A DNA stretch of 64,000 nt, taken from positions 62,001-126,000 of the forward strand of contig NZ_QXXQ01000008.1 in assembly GCF_003570715.1 (NCBI RefSeq). Direction: 5' to 3'. This document shows, one piece after another, positions 25,806-34,369 of the stretch. Both the position numbers and the translations under genes were made by a program. Source of the DNA: Gemmobacter lutimaris. Lineage in GTDB: Bacteria; Pseudomonadota; Alphaproteobacteria; Rhodobacterales; Rhodobacteraceae. Each line of letters opens with the position of its first letter. The stretch's first letter is position 1. A model generated the notes under the pieces. It did not search any database. It was not told the origin of the DNA and saw nothing but the letters and a program-made list of their open reading frames with translations.

Positions 25806-27158
25806 ATGATGCAGATGCCCCGCCGCGACCTGTCCCGTTCCAACGCCCAGTTCCGCCGCGCGGTACAACGGCTGCCCTTGGGCGTGTCCTCGACTTTCCG
25901 ATACTGGGGCGAGGACCGGACGATCTATCTGGCAGAGGGTAAGGGCGGCCGCATCCGCGACATCGACGGCAATCACTATGTCGATTACCGGCTGGGCTAT
26001 GGTCCGGCGATCCTGGGCTATGCCGATAATCGCGTGGATGCAGCCGCGCGCCGCGGAATGGAGGTCGGCGGCGTATTCGCCCTGTCCACCGAACGCGAGT
26101 TGGCAGTGGCAGACCGCATTGCCAAGATGGTGCCTTCGGCCGAGCTTGTGCGATTTTCCAACTCCGGCACCGAAGCGGTGATGGGCGCACTACGGCTGGC
26201 GCGGGCCTATACCGGGCGTGAAAGCTATCTGCTGGTGGAAGGCGGCTATCACGGGCTGTTCGACGCCGCGATGTGGCAGGCCGATGTGGAGGGTTGGGAC
26301 GCAGGCAGCAATGCCGACCCCGAAGTGGTGCCCTACGGCAAGGGTATTCCCCCGACCGTGCGCAAACTGGCGCATCTTGTGCCGATGAATGACATGCAGC
26401 GGCTGGAAGACACCTTCCGCAGACATGGCGATCAGTTGGCCGCCATGCTGATCGAACCAATTCAGGGCAATTGCTGCGCCATCTCTGCCCGCGCCGAATA
26501 TGTGCAACTGGCCCGCAAACTATGCGACCAATACGGCGTGCTTCTGATCATCGACGAGGTGAAGACCGGATTTCGTGTGGCGAAAGGCGGGGTGCAAAGC
26601 CTGCTGGGCGTGCGGCCCGACATTTCCACTTTCGCCAAGGCAATGGGCAACGGCTATCCCATTGCCGTCATAACCGGGCGCGCAGATGTCATGCGTTGTT
26701 TCCGCTGTGGCGGGGCAAGCCATGGCGGCACCTATACCGCCCATTCCGTCAGCCTTGCCGCCGCCGAGGCATGCCTGCGCATCCTTGACGAAACACCGGC
26801 GTTGGCGACTCTGGCCGATTACGGCGCGCGGCTGAAAACCGGGGTCAGCTCGATCCTTGATGCGCGGGGCATCGTGCATTCCTATACAGGGCATGATTCA
26901 ATGTTCGGCCTGTTCTTCGCAGCCGAGCCGCCCGACAATTACCGCGCCTGGAAGACATCGGATTATTCGTTCTACGATCAGATGGCCTATTTTCTGCACG
27001 ATCTGGGCGTGATCTGCGAACCGGATTCGCGCGAGCCTTGGTTCATGTGCGAAGCGCACGGGCTGGACCCTGCCTGTCTGACCGACACGCTGAAGGCGGT
27101 GGAAACCGCCGTTGACCTGACACTGGAACATCTTGAGACGGCCGAAAAAGCCTCCTGA
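25806..27158 (+). CDS. Class III aminotransferase (glutamate-1-semialdehyde aminotransferase-like)
   Basis: 450 residues. PLP-dependent class III fold with cofactor-binding SNSGTEAVMGALRLAR (119-134), D250-E251 in LLIIDEVKTGFR, and Schiff-base lysine K278 in STFAKAMGNGYP. The layout resembles glutamate-1-semialdehyde 2,1-aminomutase more than omega-transaminases, but the gene context is catabolic. Several methionines cluster at the start (25806, 25809); either may be used. First gene of the operon that continues with two Rieske oxygenases; probably removes or transfers the amino group of the imported compound or of a product after demethylation. Confidence 0.88.
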   Translation: MMQMPRRDLSRSNAQFRRAVQRLPLGVSSTFRYWGEDRTIYLAEGKGGRIRDIDGNHYVDYRLGYGPAILGYADNRVDAAARRGMEVGGVFALSTERELAVADRIAKMVPSAELVRFSNSGTEAVMGALRLARAYTGRESYLLVEGGYHGLFDAAMWQADVEGWDAGSNADPEVVPYGKGIPPTVRKLAHLVPMNDMQRLEDTFRRHGDQLAAMLIEPIQGNCCAISARAEYVQLARKLCDQYGVLLIIDEVKTGFRVAKGGVQSLLGVRPDISTFAKAMGNGYPIAVITGRADVMRCFRCGGASHGGTYTAHSVSLAAAEACLRILDETPALATLADYGARLKTGVSSILDARGIVHSYTGHDSMFGLFFAAEPPDNYRAWKTSDYSFYDQMAYFLHDLGVICEPDSREPWFMCEAHGLDPACLTDTLKAVETAVDLTLEHLETAEKAS

Positions 27159-27175
27159 CCCCCTCCCCTGCCGGA

Positions 27176-28324
27176 ATGCAACCGATGCAGCACGATCCTC
27201 ACCCGCTGTCGCCCCGCCTTGGTCATTGCCCCGAGGGGCTGCCACGCGCGGCCTATCTGACGCCGGAGTGGTACGAGCATGAGATGACGTCGGTCTTTGC
27301 CCATAACTGGGTGATGGCCGGGCGGGTGGCCGATTTCACCGCCGGAACGATGCGGCGCGTCACGGTCGGCGCGGCGCAGGTGATCGTGGGTTGTGACAGC
27401 GCGGGCAGCCTGTCCGCCTTTCACAACTCCTGTCCGCATCGCGGGTCAGAACTCTGCCGCGCCGAGGTCGAGCCGCTCGGCAAGCTGATCCGCTGCCCCT
27501 ATCACGCCTTCGCCTTTGCGTCCGGTGACGGGCGGCTGGTTGCCACCGGCCACGCAGTGCCCACGGCAGACTTCGACCGCGCGGCGCATGGGTTGAAACC
27601 TGTATCGCTGCGGGTCTGGAACGGCTTTCTGTTCCTGAATCTCTCGCCAGATCCCGGCCCTTTGCAGGCCGACGTCGGGCTGACGACGCTGGATAACTGG
27701 CCGATGGCGGGGCTGCTCACCGGCCACCGCTGGCAGGCCGAAATCGCCTGCAACTGGAAAACCTTCTGGGAAAACTATTCCGAATGCCTGCATTGCCCCG
27801 GCATCCACCCCGAGCTTTGCGCCATGGTTCCGGTCTACGGGCGCGGCATCATGGCGGCGAACGAGGCGCCGGGCTGGACACCCGACGCGCCGCCCGGCCC
27901 CAACCTGCGTCCCGGAGCGCAAAGCTGGACGATGGACGGCACCCCCTGCGGCCCGGACTTTGCGGGGCTGACCGAGGCTGAACGACAGGCAGGCTACAGC
28001 TTCGTCACCTTCTGGCCCACGGCCTATGTCGTGGCCCATGTCGATCATGTGCGATCCGTGCGCATCGAGCCGCTGGCGCCGGAACGCACGCGGCTGGTGG
28101 CCGAATGGCATTTCGCGCCCGATACGCTGGCGCAACCCGGCTTCGACCCGGCCGCCGTCGCCGCCTTCGCAAAAATCGTGCTGGAACAGGATGGCGCTGC
28201 GGCCGAGATGAACCAGCGCGGCATCCGCTCCCCCGCCTTCACGGCGGCGCGGCTCATGCCCGAGGAATACGAGATTCACCGCTTTCACCAATGGGTTCTG
28301 GCCGAAATGGAGGACCGCCCGTGA
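27176..28324 (+). CDS. Rieske non-heme iron oxygenase, GbcA-like
   Basis: 382 residues. Rieske [2Fe-2S] domain with CPHRGSELC and CPYHAF (C-x-H, C-x2-H ligands) and a mononuclear-iron motif ENYSECLHCPGIHPE. That motif is the one seen in glycine-betaine monooxygenase GbcA and in stachydrine/choline monooxygenase-type enzymes, which remove N-methyl groups or hydroxylate quaternary amines. It needs a ferredoxin-reductase partner, and none is encoded in the window. Stop overlaps the GTG start of the second Rieske gene. Confidence 0.9.
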   Translation: MQPMQHDPHPLSPRLGHCPEGLPRAAYLTPEWYEHEMTSVFAHNWVMAGRVADFTAGTMRRVTVGAAQVIVGCDSAGSLSAFHNSCPHRGSELCRAEVEPLGKLIRCPYHAFAFASGDGRLVATGHAVPTADFDRAAHGLKPVSLRVWNGFLFLNLSPDPGPLQADVGLTTLDNWPMAGLLTGHRWQAEIACNWKTFWENYSECLHCPGIHPELCAMVPVYGRGIMAANEAPGWTPDAPPGPNLRPGAQSWTMDGTPCGPDFAGLTEAERQAGYSFVTFWPTAYVVAHVDHVRSVRIEPLAPERTRLVAEWHFAPDTLAQPGFDPAAVAAFAKIVLEQDGAAAEMNQRGIRSPAFTAARLMPEEYEIHRFHQWVLAEMEDRP

Positions 28325-29538
28325 CCGAACTTCCCTATTCCGCATCCCCTGTCCCGAATGACTGGCACCGCAAGGGCCTGCCCGCATGGACCTATCACTC
28401 CGAGGCCCTGTTCGCGCTGGAGCGCGAAAAGCTGTTCCTGACGCATTGGCAACTGGCGGGACATGAATGCGACATCCCCAACCCCGGCGACTGGCTGAGC
28501 TTTGATCTGCTGGGTGAACGCGCCGTGATCATGCGCGGCGCCGATGGCGTGGTGCGGGCCTTCCACAACCTGTGCCGTCATCGCGGCGCAAGGGTGGTCG
28601 ATGGCGATTCCGGTCATTGCAAGGGCGCCATCGTCTGTCCGTTTCACGGCTGGGTCTATAATCTGGACGGCACCTTGCGCGGGGCGGCAAAGCCGTCCAG
28701 CTTCGGTGCCATGCAGCGCGAGGATTTCGGGCTGAAACCCATCGAGATGAGCCTGTTTCACGGCTTCATCTTCATTCGCTTCACCCCCGGCCCGCAGCCC
28801 GCTATCGCCGAGCTTCTGGCACCCTACGATGCCGATTTCACCGCCTACCGGCTGGGCGATCTGCTGCCGGTGCAGCTTCCGCACTGGGCCTCGGACCTTG
28901 CGGTAAACTGGAAATCGGTGCGTGACGTGGACAACGAGGGCTATCACGTCGCCATGGCGCACCCGGCACTGCAAGAGCTTTACGGCCGCACATACCGCGA
29001 CCTGTATCTGGAAAGTGGGTTGAACATTTCGCATGGCTACTTTGGCGACGCGCCAGGGCGCGGCTGGTCGGTGCGGCACTATGTGAAGCTGTCCCCCCCG
29101 CGTGCAGACCTGCCGCTGCATCTGCAACAGGCATGGACGTATTATGGGCTGTTTCCGAACACCGTCATCGCCATGACCCCGGAAGGGGCGCAGTTCTATC
29201 AGGATCTGCCGCTGAGCGTGGGAAAGACCCGGCTGACCGGGCGGCTTTACCGCTGGGCCGGTGAAACCCGTCAGGCGCGGGCGGCGCGCTATCTGGCCTA
29301 TCGGATCGACCGCGAAACCTCGGCCGAGGATCAGCAACTGTCGATCTGGTCAAATGAGTCGATGAAATCCTCGGCTTTCGAAGGGTTCCACCTGTCGGAT
29401 CTGGAATACGGGCTGCGCTGCCACCACGATGGCCTGCGCACGCTTTTGCCGGTGATGACGCAGGCGGATGCCCCGCCCGAGGACCGGATGGCAGCCGCGA
29501 ATGCAGAATTGACTTGCCAGTCAGTCGCAGCGCCGTAA
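28321..29538 (+). CDS. Second Rieske non-heme iron oxygenase
   Basis: 405 residues from the GTG at 28321, which overlaps the preceding TGA (GTGA). Rieske ligands in CRHRGARVV and CPFHGW; mononuclear iron residues in the DVDNEGYHVAMAHPAL helix, a variant of the N/D-x2-E-x3-H-x4-H motif. It is only distantly similar to the upstream enzyme, so the two likely do successive steps or form a hetero-oligomer. Its last codons carry operator copy 2. The substrate is unknown; N-demethylation or hydroxylation of a quaternary or tertiary amine is the leading idea. Confidence 0.88.
   Translation: MTELPYSASPVPNDWHRKGLPAWTYHSEALFALEREKLFLTHWQLAGHECDIPNPGDWLSFDLLGERAVIMRGADGVVRAFHNLCRHRGARVVDGDSGHCKGAIVCPFHGWVYNLDGTLRGAAKPSSFGAMQREDFGLKPIEMSLFHGFIFIRFTPGPQPAIAELLAPYDADFTAYRLGDLLPVQLPHWASDLAVNWKSVRDVDNEGYHVAMAHPALQELYGRTYRDLYLESGLNISHGYFGDAPGRGWSVRHYVKLSPPRADLPLHLQQAWTYYGLFPNTVIAMTPEGAQFYQDLPLSVGKTRLTGRLYRWAGETRQARAARYLAYRIDRETSAEDQQLSIWSNESMKSSAFEGFHLSDLEYGLRCHHDGLRTLLPVMTQADAPPEDRMAAANAELTCQSVAAP
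29508..29527. promoter_or_regulatory. Operator copy 2 of the BetI-like locus
   Basis: ATTGACTTGCCAGTCAGTCG, inside the last codons of the second Rieske gene and 46 bp before the binding-protein start. It equals copy 1 (25742-25761) at all positions outside the central four. It contains TGACT-N4-AGTCA. This suggests a second regulated promoter for the transporter half of the locus. Confidence 0.65.
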
Positions 29539-29572
29539 TCTGATCAAAAATCATAACACCAGGGAGAACGCC

Positions 29573-30676
29573 ATGAGACTGAACCGCCGCCATGCCCTGA
29601 TCGGATTGGGCGCCACGCTTGCAACGCCCTATGTGCGCCCATCCTGGGCTGCCGCCGGAAGTGTCAATGTCTACAACTGGTCGGATTATATCGGCGAAAC
29701 CACCATCGCCGATTTCGAGGCCGAAACCGGGATTGGCGTGGTCTATGACCTTTATGCCAGCTCCGAGGAAATGCAGGCCAAGATGCTGGCCGGTTCCTCG
29801 GGTTACGATGTGGTGCTTCAGGCCGGGCTGACGCTGCCGCAGGCGGTTCAGGCTGGCGTTTACCAGAAGATCGACCACAGTCGTCTGACGAACTGGGGCA
29901 ATCTGGACCCGGAAATCCTGAAGATCGTCGAAGGCTTCGACCCCGGCAACAGCCATGGCGTGCCCTACATGTGGGGCTCGGTCGGCATCACCTATAATCT
30001 GGACATGGTGAAGGAACGGCTGCCCGATGCCGACCTGAACAGCCTCGACACGCTGTTCAAACCCGAAAACGCGGCGAAGCTGGCGGATTGCGGCATCTCG
30101 ATCCTAGACAGCCCGACCGACATCGGCTTTGCCGTGCTGAAATGGCTGGGCATCAACCCCGACACCGCTGGCCCCGCCGAAATGGCGAAGATGGCCGAAG
30201 CTTTTGCGGCGATCCGTCCCCATATCGCCACCTTCGACAATTCCAACTATCTGACCGCCATCCCGAATGGCGAGCTTTGCGCGGTGAACAACTGGTCGGG
30301 CGACTATGGCGTGGCCAAAGCCCGCGCGGCGGAGGCCGGGATCGAGATGAACCTCGCCTATTTCGTGCCGCGCACAGGCGCCCCCGCATGGTTCGACCTG
30401 TGGAGCATGCCGACCGACGCGCCGAACACCGACAATGCCTACAAGTTCATCGACTACATGCTACGCGCCGAGGTGGCGGCCGCCTGCACCAATTACACCG
30501 GCTATGCCAATGCCAACAAGGCGGCAACCCCGTTGGTGGACCCCGCAATTGCCAGCGACCCGGCCGTCTATCCCGATGCCGAAACCCTGTCGCGGCTTTA
30601 CACGCCTCAGCCTCAAACGCCTGAACAGGAAGAGGCGATGACCCGCGTCTGGACCGAAATCAAGACGGGCGGCTGA
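29573..30676 (+). CDS. PotD/PotF-type ABC substrate-binding protein
   Basis: 367 residues. A twin-arginine-like leader (RLNRRHALIGLGATL) ends at SWA-AAG. The mature part shows the polyamine-binding-protein layout: VNVYNWSDYIGETTIADFE, YDLYASSEEMQAKMLAG, SHGVPYMWGSVGITYN. These proteins bind putrescine, spermidine or other cationic amines. GGGAGAA lies upstream of the start. The gene opens the transporter half of the locus and is probably driven by its own promoter near operator copy 2. Confidence 0.92.
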   Translation: MRLNRRHALIGLGATLATPYVRPSWAAAGSVNVYNWSDYIGETTIADFEAETGIGVVYDLYASSEEMQAKMLAGSSGYDVVLQAGLTLPQAVQAGVYQKIDHSRLTNWGNLDPEILKIVEGFDPGNSHGVPYMWGSVGITYNLDMVKERLPDADLNSLDTLFKPENAAKLADCGISILDSPTDIGFAVLKWLGINPDTAGPAEMAKMAEAFAAIRPHIATFDNSNYLTAIPNGELCAVNNWSGDYGVAKARAAEAGIEMNLAYFVPRTGAPAWFDLWSMPTDAPNTDNAYKFIDYMLRAEVAAACTNYTGYANANKAATPLVDPAIASDPAVYPDAETLSRLYTPQPQTPEQEEAMTRVWTEIKTGG

Positions 30677-30678
30677 TC

Positions 30679-31773
30679 ATGGCGGCCCCCGCCGAACCCT
30701 TTCTGCGCATCGAAGGGGTATCGAAGCGTTTCGGAAGTTTCCAGGCGGTGCGCGATGTGACGCTTGATGTCGCCAAGGGCGAGATCTTTTCGCTGCTTGG
30801 CGGCTCTGGCTGCGGCAAGACCACGCTATTGCGCATGCTGGCGGGGTTCGAGGAGCCCTCGGCCGGGCGCATCTTCCTTGACGGGCGCGACATGGCGGGG
30901 GTGCCGCCATGGAACCGCCCGGTGCATATGATGTTCCAGTCCTATGCGCTGTTCCCCCATATGACGGTCGAGCGGAACGTGGCCTACGGGCTGAAGCACG
31001 AACCGATGAGCCGCAGCGCCAAGGCCGAGCGCGTGCGCGAAATGTTGGAACTGGTGCAACTGACGCCTTTTGCCGCCCGCAAGCCGCATCAGATTTCCGG
31101 GGGGCAGCGGCAGCGCGTGGCACTGGCTCGCGCACTGGCACGGCAGCCGAAACTTCTGCTGCTGGACGAGCCGCTGGCCGCACTGGACAAGAAGCTGCGT
31201 GAACATACGCAATTCGAGCTGATGTCGATCCAGCAGCGCACCGGCGTCACCTTCATCGTGGTGACCCATGATCAGGAAGAGGCCATGACCCTTTCTGACC
31301 GCATCGCCGTGATGGACAAGGGCGAGGTGCGGCAGGTCGGCACCCCGAACGAGGTCTACGAATTCCCGAACAACCGCTTCGTGGCAGGCTTCATCGGCTC
31401 GATCAACACTTTCGAGGCGACGGTGATCGCGCGCGAGGGCGGCGCGCTGCGGCTGGCGGTGCCCGCCTTCGGGGCTGAGGTTCTGGCCCGTGACGTGCCG
31501 GGCGTCAGCCCCGGTCAGGCAGTGACCATGGCGCTGCGGCCCGAAAAGGCCGGCATCTCGAGAACTCGCCCCGAGACGGTTAATGCCTTTGAGGGCACGG
31601 TGAAAGACCTCGCCTATTTCGGCAAGGACAGCCTTTATCGCATCACCCTGCCCTCGGGCACGCTGGTGCAGGCTCATGCAGTGAATGCCCGGCGCGGTGC
31701 CGAGGTGGCCGACTGGGACGATGCGGTCTGGCTGGGGTTTGAGCCGGAGTCCGTTCTCGTGTTGGCGGAGTAG
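30679..31773 (+). CDS. Polyamine-type ABC transporter ATP-binding protein (PotA/PotG type)
   Basis: 364 residues. Walker A GGSGCGKTT, Q-loop MMFQSYALFPH, signature [11 protein letters not shown], Walker B into LLLDEPLAALDKKLR, H-loop VVTHDQEEAM. The C-terminal third is a TOBE domain. Two bases separate it from the binding-protein gene. Energises the permease pair encoded next. Confidence 0.93.
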   Translation: MAAPAEPFLRIEGVSKRFGSFQAVRDVTLDVAKGEIFSLLGGSGCGKTTLLRMLAGFEEPSAGRIFLDGRDMAGVPPWNRPVHMMFQSYALFPHMTVERNVAYGLKHEPMSRSAKAERVREMLELVQLTPFAARKPHQISGGQRQRVALARALARQPKLLLLDEPLAALDKKLREHTQFELMSIQQRTGVTFIVVTHDQEEAMTLSDRIAVMDKGEVRQVGTPNEVYEFPNNRFVAGFIGSINTFEATVIAREGGALRLAVPAFGAEVLARDVPGVSPGQAVTMALRPEKAGISRTRPETVNAFEGTVKDLAYFGKDSLYRITLPSGTLVQAHAVNARRGAEVADWDDAVWLGFEPESVLVLAE

Positions 31774-31777
31774 GCCG

Positions 31778-32689
31778 ATGCTTGCGCGTCTCTCCCGCTG
31801 GTTCGATCGTCGTGGCTGGGCCGACATCCTGATCGGCGCACCCTATCTGTGGCTGCTGATCTTCTTCCTGCTGCCCTTCCTGATCGTCGCGGCCATGAGC
31901 CTAGGGACGAAGACCCCGACCGCCCCGCCCATCTCTTTCGGCGGGGAATACCCGCTGCTGAACTGGGATTCCTACGCCCGTGTGCTGGGTGACGGGCTTT
32001 ACCTGCGCGCCTTTCTGACCTCGCTGGCGAATGCGGGGCTGGCCATGGTTCTGTGTCTGCTGATCGGCTATCCGATGGCGCTGGGGCTGTGCCGGGTGTC
32101 GAATGGCTGGCGCAATATCCTGCTCATGCTGGTGATCCTGCCGTTCTGGACCTCGTTCCTGTTGCGCGTCTATGCGTGGATGGGGCTGATGGGGCGGAAC
32201 AGCTGGTTCAACCGGCTGCTGACAGATAGCTGGAACCTGCTGGTCCCGGTGGACTGGGCGGTGAAATCCGTGCCGATGATGAACACGAATTTCGCTGTCG
32301 TGCTGGTCATGGTCTATACCTACCTGCCCTTCATGATCCTGCCGCTTTACGCCAGCCTTGAACGGCTGGACCCGACGCTGGACGAGGCGGCGATGGATCT
32401 GGGAAGCCGCCCGTTTCAGGTGTTCCGCGACGTGACGCTGCCGCAATCGGTGCCGGGAATCGTCGCGGGCGGCATGCTGGTCTTCATCCCGGCTGCGGGC
32501 GAACTGGTCATTCCGACACTGGTGGGCGATGCCTCCAGCCCGATGATCGGGCGGCTGATCTCGGACGAGTTTTCAGCCGCACGCAACTGGCCCATGGCCT
32601 CGGCCGTGGCTGTGGTCCTGCTGCTCATCATGGTGGTGCCGACCATGATCTACAGCCATTATCAGGCCAAGGCGGAGGGGTCGAAATGA
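31778..32689 (+). CDS. Polyamine-type ABC permease (PotB/PotH type)
   Basis: 303 residues from the ATG at 31778 (GGAG seven bases upstream). Six predicted helices; EAA loop DEAAMDLGSRPFQVFRDVTLP. An in-frame extension upstream overlaps the ATPase gene and is rejected. Stop overlaps the next permease start. Confidence 0.92.
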   Translation: MLARLSRWFDRRGWADILIGAPYLWLLIFFLLPFLIVAAMSLGTKTPTAPPISFGGEYPLLNWDSYARVLGDGLYLRAFLTSLANAGLAMVLCLLIGYPMALGLCRVSNGWRNILLMLVILPFWTSFLLRVYAWMGLMGRNSWFNRLLTDSWNLLVPVDWAVKSVPMMNTNFAVVLVMVYTYLPFMILPLYASLERLDPTLDEAAMDLGSRPFQVFRDVTLPQSVPGIVAGGMLVFIPAAGELVIPTLVGDASSPMIGRLISDEFSAARNWPMASAVAVVLLLIMVVPTMIYSHYQAKAEGSK

Positions 32690-33525
32690 ACCGCCGCCCG
32701 GTCTTCCTGATTACCGTCCTGTGCTTCGGCTTTGCCTTCTTCTACATCCCGATCCTGTCGATGATCGTCTACAGCTTCAACGCTTCGCGGCTGGCAACGG
32801 TCTGGGGCGGGTTCTCGACCAAGTGGTATGTCTCGCTGATGTCGAACCGGCAGGTGATCGAGGCGTTGATGCTGTCGCTGAAGATCGCGCTGGTTTCGGC
32901 CACCATCGCGACCATCCTTGGCACGATGACTGGCATCACGCTGGCACGGTTTGGCAAGTTCCGGGGGCGGATGCTGTTCACCGGGCTGGTGACCGCACCC
33001 TTGATCATGCCCGAGGTCATCACCGGGATTTCCAGCCTGATCTTCTTCATCCTGATGGCCGACTGGATCGGCTGGCCCGGCAGCCGGGGCTTCACTACCA
33101 TCACGCTGGCGCATATCACCTTTTCCATGGTCTTCGTCTCGACCATCGTACAGGCGCGCATGTTGCAGGCGGACCGCGCGATCGAGGAGGCGGCGATGGA
33201 TCTGGGCAGCCGACCTTGGCAGGTGCTGTTCGACGTGACGCTGCCAGTCATCAGCCCGGCCATCCTGTCGGGCTGGCTCCTGGCCTTCACCATCTCGCTG
33301 GACGATGTGGTCATCACCTCCTTCACCACCGGGCCGGGGGCGACGACGCTGCCGCTGCTCATCTGGTCCAAGGTCAAGCTGGGGGTGACGCCCGACATCA
33401 ACGCGCTGGCAACGCTTATGGTGCTGACCGTGGGTATGGGGGTCGTGGTGGCCGGGATCGTGATGAACCGTGCCGAGGCACGCAGGCGCGCCGATGAACG
33501 CATGGCCTATCGCAGCAATGACTGA
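32686..33525 (+). CDS. Polyamine-type ABC permease (PotC/PotI type)
   Basis: 279 residues, six helices, EAA loop EEAAMDLGSRPWQVLFDVTLP. The EAA loop strongly resembles that of its partner, as is usual for PotH/PotI pairs. It overlaps the partner by 4 bp and the DMSP-lyase-family gene by 8 bp. Confidence 0.92.
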   Translation: MNRRPVFLITVLCFGFAFFYIPILSMIVYSFNASRLATVWGGFSTKWYVSLMSNRQVIEALMLSLKIALVSATIATILGTMTGITLARFGKFRGRMLFTGLVTAPLIMPEVITGISSLIFFILMADWIGWPGSRGFTTITLAHITFSMVFVSTIVQARMLQADRAIEEAAMDLGSRPWQVLFDVTLPVISPAILSGWLLAFTISLDDVVITSFTTGPGATTLPLLIWSKVKLGVTPDINALATLMVLTVGMGVVVAGIVMNRAEARRRADERMAYRSND

Positions 33526-34369
33526 CGCGCGCTGCCTTCTTCACTGCCCGCTGGGTGTGCCGGGATCAGGGCGTGTGCGCTACGGCGCGGCGATGGCGCT
33601 GTGGCGCGACGGGCTGCTGTCAGAGCCGCAGTTGGAGGTCTACCGCGAGGCCGCAGCCCATGATGCCCGCGACCCCGCGCCGATCCTTGCCGAACGCCAT
33701 CTGCCGCCGGTGCCTGCCTTGCCGGAGGCTTCGCCGCTGGCAGGTCTTTACCATGCCCTGCGCGACTATCTTCTGGCGCTGGATCATCCTGGCGCGGCCG
33801 AGGTGCGCACGGGCTTGCCGCCCGATCCGGGCAGGCCTTCCGCGCCCCGGTCAAACGGCAACACAGTGGTAGATCGCTGGCTCGCCCCGGCACTGGCCAC
33901 GCTTGACGGCGGCCACCTCGGATTGGCGCAGGCAATAGCGGCTGCCGCGCCGCTGCTGGAATGGCAGCGCTACGATGCCTATCCGCCGGACGAGATCGGC
34001 CCGGCTTTCGCCGAAGGCCATGCCTTTGCCCCGGTGTTGGGTGACGGCGCCCCCTTCGCAGCGGATGATTTCGACATGGGCCTGTTCCTGATCGCGCCCG
34101 GCCTGCTTTACCGCGATCACGCCCATCCGGCGCCTGAACTTTATGCGCCCCTCACCGGCCCGCATGGCTGGCGCTTCGGGGCAGACCGACCACTTGTGAT
34201 GAAACCCGCGCATATGCCGGTCTGGAACCCGCCGGAGCAACCGCATCTGACCCGCGTGGGGTCCCTGCCCTTCCTTGCCATCTATGTCTGGACGCGCGAC
34301 GTGACCCTGCCCGCCCGTATCCTGCCCGCAACCGACTGGGACAGGCTGGAGATGCTGCCCGATGTCTGA
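33518..34369 (+). CDS. DMSP-lyase-family cupin protein
   Basis: 283 residues from the ATG at 33518. The C-terminal half is a cupin of the dimethylsulfoniopropionate lyase family (DddQ/DddL type): metal-site cluster YRDHAHPAPELY with H201, H203, E207 and catalytic-type Y209, and the second motif NPPEQPHLTRV with H243, then LAIYVW. DddQ is about 200 residues, so there is an extra N-terminal region of about 80. Family members cleave DMSP to acrylate and DMS. Here the neighbours are amine-processing genes, so the natural substrate may be a different onium compound. Confidence 0.75.
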   Translation: MTDARCLLHCPLGVPGSGRVRYGAAMALWRDGLLSEPQLEVYREAAAHDARDPAPILAERHLPPVPALPEASPLAGLYHALRDYLLALDHPGAAEVRTGLPPDPGRPSAPRSNGNTVVDRWLAPALATLDGGHLGLAQAIAAAAPLLEWQRYDAYPPDEIGPAFAEGHAFAPVLGDGAPFAADDFDMGLFLIAPGLLYRDHAHPAPELYAPLTGPHGWRFGADRPLVMKPAHMPVWNPPEQPHLTRVGSLPFLAIYVWTRDVTLPARILPATDWDRLEMLPDV

